NCBI GenBank assembly: GCA_007280825.1
Contig: QYQI01000034.1
Coordinates: 1 to 7,170, forward strand
Length of the DNA: 7,170 nt
Direction: 5' to 3'
Origin: Ignavibacteriales bacterium
Lineage (GTDB): Bacteria; Bacteroidota; Ignavibacteria; Ignavibacteriales; Melioribacteraceae
Position numbers and translations under genes: made by a program. The notes under the pieces were generated by a model, which had not been told where the DNA came from, ran no database searches, and was given only the letters and a program-made list of their open reading frames with translations. Positions 1 through 5,594 of this stretch are shown in pieces. Every line of letters starts with the position of its first letter. The stretch's first letter is position 1.

Positions 1-1421
1 ATAATTACGAATATTTTTTATTGATGCCTCAAATTATAATTGGAGTTGGAATTGTATTATCGGTTCTAATCGAGATCTATACAAAGAAGAGTGAACAAAT
101 CCTTCCTTGGTTTTCAATCGCAATGTTCTTTGCCACCGCCTTTTATTCTGTGTTTAACATAAATCAAAATTTTGTTTTGTTCGGCGGGATGATTGAAGTC
201 GGAGGCAAGCCGGCAATATTCAATTTCATTTTTAATATCGGTGCCGCACTTGTTGTTCTTTCTTCGATAGATTATCTAAAAAAATACGGGACATATTTCG
301 GTGAGTATTATATTCTAATTCAGTCAGCGGTATTAGGAATGATGGTGATGTCCGGCGCTAAAGATATTATTATGATATTCATGGGCTTGGAGTTAATGTC
401 TATCTGCTTTTATGTTCTCGCCGGGATCAACCGCAAAAAACTTTCAGCTAACGAAGCATCAATGAAATATTTTTTACTTGGAGCTTTTGCAACCGGATTT
501 ATTGTTTACGGAATTGCATTGATCTACGGTGCAACCGGTACAACCAGTATTCAAAACTTAGTTGAAAATTTTGTCGGCTATTCATCAAATATAATTTTTA
601 TTCTTGGAATGATTCTTTTCTTAATTGGATTCAGTTTCAAAATTGCGGCTGTTCCTTTTCACATGTGGGTACCGGATGTATATCAAGGTTCGGCAACGAC
701 AGTTACTTCTTTAATGTCAACAACCGGTAAAGCTGCCGCATTCAGTGTCTTGATAATTGTTCTATCGGCAGTTTTCAATTTTAATGCACCGAATGTTTTC
801 CGACCTTACTTTGCAACAATTTCTGCGCTCTCAATGTTATTCGGAAGCATTGTAGCGATCTCACAAACTAATTTGAAAAGAATGCTTGCTTACTCGTCAA
901 TCTCTCATGCGGGTTATATGGCCATCGGTCTTGCAGCCGGAAATGTTTTTAGTGTAGCAGGAATTATTTTTTATCTCGCTGCTTATACATTTATGAACAT
1001 TGGTGCATTCACTGTTATTTCGATTGTTGAAGGAGAGAACGATTCAAGAACAGATCTAAATTCTTTTGCTGGATTAAATGCCAAGAGTCCCGTTCTTGCA
1101 GCGACGATGGCTCTATTTATGTTTGCGCTTGCTGGAATTCCGCCGCTTGCCGGTTTCTTCGGAAAATATTATGTGTTCATTGCGGCTATACAAAGTAAGT
1201 TAACTTGGCTTGCAATTTTAGGTGTGCTTTCAAGCGTGATAAGTGTTTATTTCTATATTCGGGTTGTTGTGTTTATGTATTTTAGAGATGCTGCTGAAGA
1301 TTTCAAAATTATAATTTCGCCATATAGCTTAACCGCAGTTATAATCGCAGCGTTGTTAATATTAGTTTTTGGTATTCTTCCAGATACACTAATGAACGTG
1401 ATAACTTCTGTATTGAAGTAA
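1..1421 (+). CDS. nuoN: NADH-quinone oxidoreductase subunit N, 5'-partial
   Basis: This is the antiporter-like membrane subunit NuoN of respiratory complex I, which pumps protons as NADH reduces quinone. Counting from the ATG/TTG pair near base 21, the conserved charged residues of the proton path are visible: Glu124 (MGLEL), Lys149 (ASMKY), Lys207 followed by VPFHMW with His214, Lys237 (TTGKAA), Lys286 before the SSISHAG segment, and Lys382 (FFGKYY). Their spacing closely matches what I recall of E. coli NuoN (E133, K158, K217, K247, K395). The protein is hydrophobic throughout, with about 14 membrane helices expected, and at 466 residues it is slightly short of the usual 480 or so. The frame stays open to base 3 with codons reading NYEYFLL just before MPQIII. 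NuoN proteins normally carry several residues before this LxPEI-like segment, so the real start is probably just outside the window. NuoN is usually the last nuo gene, and no other nuo gene follows here. Confidence 0.96.
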   Translation, partial: NYEYFLLMPQIIIGVGIVLSVLIEIYTKKSEQILPWFSIAMFFATAFYSVFNINQNFVLFGGMIEVGGKPAIFNFIFNIGAALVVLSSIDYLKKYGTYFGEYYILIQSAVLGMMVMSGAKDIIMIFMGLELMSICFYVLAGINRKKLSANEASMKYFLLGAFATGFIVYGIALIYGATGTTSIQNLVENFVGYSSNIIFILGMILFLIGFSFKIAAVPFHMWVPDVYQGSATTVTSLMSTTGKAAAFSVLIIVLSAVFNFNAPNVFRPYFATISALSMLFGSIVAISQTNLKRMLAYSSISHAGYMAIGLAAGNVFSVAGIIFYLAAYTFMNIGAFTVISIVEGENDSRTDLNSFAGLNAKSPVLAATMALFMFALAGIPPLAGFFGKYYVFIAAIQSKLTWLAILGVLSSVISVYFYIRVVVFMYFRDAAEDFKIIISPYSLTAVIIAALLILVFGILPDTLMNVITSVLK

Positions 1422-1422
1422 A

Positions 1423-1779
1423 TTACTTCTTAATTTTATTATAACCTTTTTCATCAGACGGATGAAGTTTTTCAATCCATAAATCTTCTAAAGTTTTAAG
1501 ATCATCATCATATTTATATGCGGGATCGTCTTTAGGTTCTAATGTATCGAGTATCTCAAAAGTAAAATTTTGTTCACCGTATTTAATATAATCCTCTTGT
1601 AGATCTCTGTTAATATGTAAACCGGAATTTAACTGAAATTTATAACTGTTGGATTTACCATGAAGATTTTTACTGTTGCCGATAAATATTTTCCCGTTGA
1701 TTAAATTTTTTATTTGATAAATACCCATGAATGGTAATGTTTGTTTGTATTGTTTCTTCATTTCCTTTTTATCAATCAT
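1423..1779 (-). CDS. small stand-alone GIY-YIG-fold protein, probably not catalytically intact
   Basis: The protein is 118 residues from the chosen start. The GIY motif (MGIYQIKN) is followed by NGKIFIGNSKNL, where the usual YIG has become FIG, so one of the two motif tyrosines is phenylalanine. The arginine expected about ten residues later in active GIY-YIG nucleases is not there: this stretch reads NLHGKSNSYKFQLN. A glutamate in a late helix (LEDLWIEKL) and an asparagine in the final GYNK remain in the places expected for the metal-binding Glu and the conserved Asn. The remainder (NRDLQEDYIKYGEQNFTFEIL) is typical of small bacterial GIY-YIG proteins of unknown role. The frame extends to 1818, but GGGAG at 1785-1789 lies 5 bases before the ATG at 1779 and only 2 before the ATG at 1782, so 1779 is preferred. 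It is a lone gene, convergent with nuoN with one base between the stop codons. The fold is fairly sure; the function is unknown. Confidence 0.85.
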   Translation of the reverse strand: MIDKKEMKKQYKQTLPFMGIYQIKNLINGKIFIGNSKNLHGKSNSYKFQLNSGLHINRDLQEDYIKYGEQNFTFEILDTLEPKDDPAYKYDDDLKTLEDLWIEKLHPSDEKGYNKIKK

Positions 1780-1784
1780 CATTT

Positions 1785-1789
1785 CTCCC
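1785..1789 (-). promoter_or_regulatory. Shine-Dalgarno site of the GIY-YIG gene
   Basis: On the minus strand the sequence reads GGGAG, then five bases, then ATG at 1779. It is the strongest ribosome binding site in the window. It argues against the longer reading frame that begins at 1818, because that start would place the site inside the gene. Confidence 0.6.
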
Positions 1790-1827
1790 GTAATAAAACA
1801 ATTAATTATGGGTAGCAATTTATCAAT

Positions 1828-1847
1828 TAAGAAATTAATATTTCTTA
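1828..1847. repeat. perfect 8-bp inverted repeat in the divergent spacer
   Basis: The left arm is TAAGAAAT (1828-1835) and the right arm is ATTTCTTA (1840-1847), with TAAT between. The arms are exact complements. The repeat lies in the 154-bp spacer between two genes that point away from each other, 48 bp upstream of the GIY-YIG start and 86 bp upstream of the epimerase/dehydratase start. It could be an operator for a dimeric regulator, but no regulator gene is near. In sequence this AT-rich an 8-bp dyad could also occur by chance. Confidence 0.35.
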
Positions 1848-1851
1848 GAAT

Positions 1852-1881
1852 TTGTTTATCGCAATTAATCTAAACTAATAT
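1852..1881 (+). promoter_or_regulatory. weak candidate promoter for the nnr-vanZ-DUF218 cluster
   Basis: TTGTTT at 1852-1857 and TAATAT at 1876-1881 are separated by 18 bp, a loose sigma-70-like pair. A TTTG (1851-1854) with an imperfect TAATATTT 21 bp later would be an equally loose Bacteroidota-type reading. Either would start RNA about 40-45 bases before the ATG at 1934. The match is poor and the region is AT-rich, so this is only a candidate. Confidence 0.25.
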
Positions 1882-1933
1882 TTATCCCAATTCTTTCTTA
1901 TTTTACAACCAGAAAATCTGCACAGGATAATTT

Positions 1934-3499
1934 ATGATACCACTTTATACATCCCAACAAGTCCGCGAAGCTGATAGCTTTGCAATTAATACTCTCGGTA
2001 TTCCAAGTATTGTTTTGATGGAGAATGCAGCGAGAAGTCTTTATCAGGATATCATTCTTAATCTTTCTGAAAAATTAGAGAATAAAAATGTTGGTATTGT
2101 TTGCGGTAAAGGGAATAATGGCGGTGATGGATTTGCTGTTGCACGTCATTTTATAATAAATGAATATTTTGTAAAAATTATTTCTCTTGGCGCTGAAGAA
2201 GAATTAAAAGGAGATGCTTTAACAAATTTCAGAATTATTAAAAATTTAATTAATGAATATCCTTCTTCTAAATTAATGATCTATGAAAGTGCAAAAGATC
2301 TATCTCAATTTGATGATTGTTCTTTAATAATTGATGCGATGCTCGGAACCGGAAGTCGTGGTGAATTAACGGAACCTTATAAAGAAATTGTAGAGAGAAT
2401 AAATCAGTCGAATGCTTTCAAAGTTGCGGTAGATCTACCAACAGGTCTAGATTTAGAAAACGCCTACGGTGAAGTTGTATTCAATGCAGATCTTACAGTT
2501 ACACTTTCTAACTACAAGACTGGATTGTTCTACGGAAAGGGTTATGTTAATTGCGGAAGTATATCAAGGGGAACGATTGGAATTGGAAATGAATATTACA
2601 GTAAACTTATTATTTCAGATTATCTAATTGAGCCGGAAGATGCGTATTACGGATTACCGGCTAAAAAATTAGACCAGCATAAATATTCTGCGGGAAAAGT
2701 TTTTGTTATTGCCGGAAGCGGAAAACTTCCGGGTGCTTCTTTCTTAACTGCAAATGCTGTCTTAAGAAGCGGTGCAGGTTCTTCGATTCTTGCTTTCCCG
2801 AAATCTATTAAAACACTTGCTCAGCAGATGCTTGATAGCGCAACAGTTCTTGCCTATGAAGATGATACAAAAGAATTTCTAAGCGATACAAATCTGAAAG
2901 AGTTCGAAGAAAAAATTAATTGGGCTAATGTAATTGCAATAGGTCCGGGATTGGGAAGAGAACAATCAACTATTGATGCAGTTATAGAAATATTAAAGAA
3001 GCACAAATCCAAAAAATTTGTAATAGATGCAGACGGAATATTTGCGCTTGGTAAAGAAGAATATACAAAGATTAATCTAAAAGGGAATGTACTTACACCC
3101 CATCATAAAGAATTTTCAGATATGATAGGAATTAGCTTGGACGAATTAGAGAAGAATATTTTAAAGTATGGTAAAAGTTTTTCATCGGAAAATGGTTGCT
3201 ACTTGGTACTTAAAGGTGCGCCAACAATTATTTTTAATTCAAGCGGTGAGACATTTATTAACAGTGCAGGTAATCCCGGATTAGCAAAATTTGGAAGCGG
3301 GGATGTTCTTACCGGAATGATTGCCGGTTTCATAGCTCAGTCAAATGAAATTGAAGACGCACTTATAAGTGCGGTTTACATTCACAGCTTAGCCGCAGAT
3401 CTTTTACTTGAAGAAAAGACTGAGTACGGTTATACATCAGAGGACTTAATTGATCAAATCCCGCATGCAATCAAATTCATTCTTAATTCGTTTGTATAA
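1934..3499 (+). CDS. nnr: bifunctional NAD(P)H-hydrate epimerase / ADP(ATP)-dependent NAD(P)H-hydrate dehydratase
   Basis: This cytosolic enzyme repairs hydrated NADH and NADPH (NADHX, NADPHX). The N-terminal YjeF-type domain interconverts the R and S forms, and the C-terminal ribokinase-like domain dehydrates the S form using ADP or ATP. In the N-terminal domain (about 1-220) I see the nucleotide loop CGKGNNGGDG (57-66), DAMLGTG (134-140) and VDLPTGLD (166-173). In the C-terminal domain (about 240-521) there are AGSGKLPGA with the following LRSGAG (to 282), GPGLG (337-341), DADG (365-368), LTPHHKEF (387-394) and GNPGLAKFGSGDVLTG (446-461), with the catalytic-type aspartate at 457. Both domains look intact, and the 521-residue length is normal for the fusion (YjeF in E. 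coli). AGGA at 1924-1927 lies 6 bases before the ATG. The 3' end overlaps the VanZ-like gene, which suggests co-transcription. The symbol nnr is the fusion form of nnrE and nnrD. Confidence 0.96.
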   Translation: MIPLYTSQQVREADSFAINTLGIPSIVLMENAARSLYQDIILNLSEKLENKNVGIVCGKGNNGGDGFAVARHFIINEYFVKIISLGAEEELKGDALTNFRIIKNLINEYPSSKLMIYESAKDLSQFDDCSLIIDAMLGTGSRGELTEPYKEIVERINQSNAFKVAVDLPTGLDLENAYGEVVFNADLTVTLSNYKTGLFYGKGYVNCGSISRGTIGIGNEYYSKLIISDYLIEPEDAYYGLPAKKLDQHKYSAGKVFVIAGSGKLPGASFLTANAVLRSGAGSSILAFPKSIKTLAQQMLDSATVLAYEDDTKEFLSDTNLKEFEEKINWANVIAIGPGLGREQSTIDAVIEILKKHKSKKFVIDADGIFALGKEEYTKINLKGNVLTPHHKEFSDMIGISLDELEKNILKYGKSFSSENGCYLVLKGAPTIIFNSSGETFINSAGNPGLAKFGSGDVLTGMIAGFIAQSNEIEDALISAVYIHSLAADLLLEEKTEYGYTSEDLIDQIPHAIKFILNSFV

Positions 3500-3881
3500 A
3501 TATCTTGGCAGTCACACAATTACTTTAATTTATATCCCATTAATTGTGTATTGGATAACTCTTTTTGTACTGACAACTATACCTGCTGATTATGTTCCTC
3601 GATTATTTGAGAATCAAGATAAGTACGAACATTTTATAGCGTACTGCGGATTAGCAATTCTATTATCTCTTGCTCTATATTTTCAAAAGAGATATATTCT
3701 AATTTCTTCTAAAGCTTTTTTATTTTCATTACTTTTAATGCTTACTTACGGGGCTGTTGATGAACTCCATCAACTATTTGTCCCCGGCAGATATTGTGAT
3801 TTTTATGATTGGCTTGCAGATTCTTCTGGTGGAATTATTGGAATCGGGATTGTTTTTTTTATTTGTAAGAAAAATATCTAA
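3465..3881 (+). CDS. VanZ-like family membrane protein
   Basis: This is a small integral membrane protein of 138 residues with four predicted helices (about 18-37, 56-74, 84-98 and 121-134). It carries the full VanZ-family signature: DKYEHFIAY (52-60), then DELHQLFVPGR (99-109), CDFYDWLAD (111-119) and a glycine-rich final helix. VanZ itself gives low-level teicoplanin resistance in enterococci by an unknown route; most chromosomal relatives, including this one, have no assigned function. The ATG at 3465 overlaps the upstream gene by 35 bases but has no ribosome binding site. An in-frame TTG at 3450 has AGAGGA ending 5 bases before it and would add five residues (MIKSR). I keep the ATG, but the TTG is a serious alternative. 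The overlap indicates translational coupling with the upstream repair enzyme. A run of eight T (3853-3860) lies near the end of the gene. Confidence 0.9.
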   Translation: MQSNSFLIRLYKYLGSHTITLIYIPLIVYWITLFVLTTIPADYVPRLFENQDKYEHFIAYCGLAILLSLALYFQKRYILISSKAFLFSLLLMLTYGAVDELHQLFVPGRYCDFYDWLADSSGGIIGIGIVFFICKKNI

Positions 3882-3948
3882 GAATTATTCTATAGCTTAA
3901 AAATGTTTTCTACTTCGTCTAATAAAAATAATATTTAAGAGATAACGT

Positions 3949-4974
3949 TTGAAGAGAAACGCGCGAAATAATCGTCCTATAATTATTATTACATTCTTTG
4001 CAATAATATATTTATTAGGATTGCTGATGCTAAAATATAATCTTAATAATCTACCTTTAGCAGAATTTAGAGTTGATTATATCGGCAATATTCTTAACAT
4101 ACTAATAACATTATTAATTGTTATCGCATGTATTATTCTATCAACAGGCAAAAAAAATATTGACAGCAGAAAAGCAAATCTGATTTTTGCATTTCACATT
4201 GTTTCTTTACTGTCATTAGTTTTCGTTTTCTTTGTGCAAAAATTAAATCTTATAAATAACAGCAATTATTTATTCAGTTTTCCCGCGAAAAAAGTTTATA
4301 TAGGATTCTTGTTCGTATTCAGTGATTTACTGCAAATATTTTCTATGATTTATTTATGGGGAATTATAATTGGCAGCGAAAATTACTTAGCACTGCGGGC
4401 ATTGGTTCGCACAATAGTTTCAGTTGTTATTTTTCTTGTATTTTCACTTCTCTTTGTTTGGAATGTTAAAGTTTATGATGAATCCAAACTGGCCAAAACA
4501 AAATATGATTATGGTTTTATACCTGGAGCAGCTGTTTATAGCAGAGGTCAGCCTAGTCCAATTTTTGAAGCAAGAATAAGAAAAGCTCTTGAATTATATC
4601 GCGAAGGAATAATTAAAAATTTTCTTCTAACCGGTGGAAATGCACCTGGAGAAATAAGTGAATCTGAATCAGCATTTAATTATTTGACAAATTTAGGAGT
4701 TCCGAAGAAAGATATTGTAATAGAAAACCGGTCATCAACAACATCGGAACAAATAAAATATCTTAGAAACGAAATTCTTTCATTAAAAAATAATAATACT
4801 GTTTTGATTATATCCGATGGATTTCATCTTTCACGGATTATCCAAATTGCAAAATTTTTTAAAATAAAAACAATTGGTGTTTCATCAGATTACTCAATGT
4901 CTTTCAGCAAAACTATTTTTTATCGTGCGCGTGAAAGCGTTGCTTTACTTTTATTCTGGTTTTTTGCTATTTAG
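3949..4974 (+). CDS. DUF218 (SanA/YdcF-like) protein with a five-helix membrane N-terminus
   Basis: The C-terminal part (about 186-315) is a DUF218 domain of the SanA/YdcF/ElyC type: IPGAAVYSRGQPSPIFEARIR (191-211) for the usual VLGA..., then LELYREG, FLLTGGNAPGE (225-235), SESESAFNYL, a GVPKKDIVIENRSSTT segment (250-265) and ISDGFHLSR (288-296). The family is linked to envelope and peptidoglycan processes, and sanA loss in E. coli affects vancomycin sensitivity, but the biochemical activity is uncertain. Before the domain are about five hydrophobic segments (10-28, 45-65, 78-97, 115-141, 153-172), so it is membrane-anchored, with another short hydrophobic stretch at the C-terminus (332-341). 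The start is TTG at 3949: a stop codon lies in frame at 3943-3945, AAGAGA ends 6 bases before the TTG, and the next ATG is inside the first helix. The basic N-terminus (KRNARNNR) favours a cytoplasmic N-end. The gap to the VanZ-like gene is 67 bp with no clear terminator. Confidence 0.85.
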   Translation: MKRNARNNRPIIIITFFAIIYLLGLLMLKYNLNNLPLAEFRVDYIGNILNILITLLIVIACIILSTGKKNIDSRKANLIFAFHIVSLLSLVFVFFVQKLNLINNSNYLFSFPAKKVYIGFLFVFSDLLQIFSMIYLWGIIIGSENYLALRALVRTIVSVVIFLVFSLLFVWNVKVYDESKLAKTKYDYGFIPGAAVYSRGQPSPIFEARIRKALELYREGIIKNFLLTGGNAPGEISESESAFNYLTNLGVPKKDIVIENRSSTTSEQIKYLRNEILSLKNNNTVLIISDGFHLSRIIQIAKFFKIKTIGVSSDYSMSFSKTIFYRARESVALLLFWFFAI

Positions 4975-4977
4975 TCA

Positions 4978-4992
4978 TTGATTATAAATCAA
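4978..4992. repeat. short inverted repeat after the DUF218 gene
   Basis: TTGATT (4978-4983) and AATCAA (4987-4992) are exact complements around ATA, starting 3 bases after the DUF218 stop codon. With only a 3-base loop, one G/C pair per arm and no T-run after it, it is unlikely to be an intrinsic terminator. It is a possible mRNA 3'-end hairpin or a chance dyad. Confidence 0.25.
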
Positions 4993-5033
4993 GTAAGTAA
5001 AACAAACTAGTATAAATAATATTTCGAGCACTC

Positions 5034-5063
5034 AAAGGTGTGTAATTACCTTTTTTGTTTTTT
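5034..5063 (+). terminator. candidate intrinsic terminator after the nnr-vanZ-DUF218 cluster
   Basis: AAAGGT (5034-5039) pairs perfectly with ACCTTT (5048-5053) across an 8-base loop. It is followed by TTT, G and six more T. The T-tract is good, but the stem is only 6 bp with two G/C pairs, so efficiency is doubtful. Its place, 60 bp after the DUF218 stop and immediately before the nusB promoter, is where a terminator would be expected. Confidence 0.45.
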
Positions 5064-5084
5064 GAAATATACCGATTAGATTTG
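5054..5084 (+). promoter_or_regulatory. Bacteroidota-type promoter of nusB
   Basis: TTTG at 5054-5057 and TAGATTTG at 5077-5084 are separated by exactly 19 bp. This matches the known Bacteroidetes consensus of TTTG near -33 and TAnnTTTG near -7. Transcription would begin around 5088-5095, leaving a leader of roughly 20-27 bases before the nusB ATG at 5115. The -33 element lies within the T-rich tail of the candidate terminator. Confidence 0.65.
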
Positions 5085-5114
5085 GCGTCACGATTTAAAG
5101 TACTTAATAAAAAC

Positions 5115-5594
5115 ATGAAAAAATCGAATAGAAGAGAATTACGGGAAAAGGCGCTTCAGGTTCTGTATGCTTATGAATTTAACGGTGAAGGATTAACTTC
5201 TTTAACGGATGGAATTCTTACTGATGTTAATTCACCAACTGATAAACAGTTTGCTAAATCGTTAATTGATAGAGTTGTTGCAAACCAAAAACAGCTCGAA
5301 GAAATGATAAAGGAGAAAGTTGAAAATTGGGAAATGGAGCGTATCGCACTTATTGATCGGATATTACTTAAAATTGGAATTGTTGAAATACTTTACTTCC
5401 CGGATATCCCGCCAAAAGTTTCTATAAATGAAGTAATAGAAATTGCGAAAGATTATTCTACATCAAACAGCGGAAAATTTATTAACGGTATTTTAGATGC
5501 GATTCTAACAGAAGCAAAAAAGGACGGCAGATTAAATAAAAGCGGTAGAGGACTTATTGAAGAATCCTTACCAAAAAAGTCCGATGAAGATTAA
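5115..5594 (+). CDS. nusB: transcription antitermination factor NusB
   Basis: NusB pairs with ribosomal protein S10 (NusE) and binds boxA RNA, joining NusA and NusG to keep RNA polymerase elongating on rRNA operons. The 159-residue protein has the all-helical NusB pattern: an arginine-rich first helix RRELREKALQVLYAYE (6-21), a central helix reading WEMERIALIDRILLKIGIVEIL (72-93), and the signature PPKVSINEVIEIAKDY (99-114) with KFINGILDAI (121-130). A tail of about 29 residues rich in Lys, Arg and Glu follows and is likely disordered. The frame is open upstream to a TTG at 5055, but that start would add 20 unrelated residues and would lie inside the promoter. The ATG at 5115 fits the family N-terminus. 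There is no clear Shine-Dalgarno site before it, which is common in Bacteroidota-type genes. The 3' end overlaps the transporter gene by 11 bases. Confidence 0.95.
   Translation: MKKSNRRELREKALQVLYAYEFNGEGLTSLTDGILTDVNSPTDKQFAKSLIDRVVANQKQLEEMIKEKVENWEMERIALIDRILLKIGIVEILYFPDIPPKVSINEVIEIAKDYSTSNSGKFINGILDAILTEAKKDGRLNKSGRGLIEESLPKKSDED

Noticed and set aside
1450..1472. Possible terminator for nuoN: TTCATC, loop AGACG, GATGAA, then GTTTTT
   Set aside because: The stem has six pairs with only two G/C, and it lies inside the coding sequence of the GIY-YIG gene, where it encodes conserved-looking residues (HPSDEKGYN). It may slow polymerase, but I cannot support it as a terminator.
1780..1818. 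Longer N-terminus for the GIY-YIG protein (MLPIINCFITGEM)
   Set aside because: The GGGAG ribosome binding site falls inside this stretch, and the residues do not resemble the family.
3853..3860. Run of eight T near the end of the VanZ-like gene as a frameshift or slippage site
   Set aside because: The VanZ signature is complete before it and the frame ends normally 21 bases later. Similar runs occur elsewhere in this AT-rich sequence, for example in the transporter gene near 6812.
3881..3891. Small palindrome AGAATTATTCT after the VanZ-like gene
   Set aside because: It has 5-bp arms with a single-base centre and no T-run, too small to fold as a terminator and likely to occur by chance at this base composition.
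5055..5114. 20-residue N-terminal extension of NusB from a TTG
   Set aside because: It overlaps the promoter boxes and does not fit the NusB fold, which begins at the Arg-rich helix.
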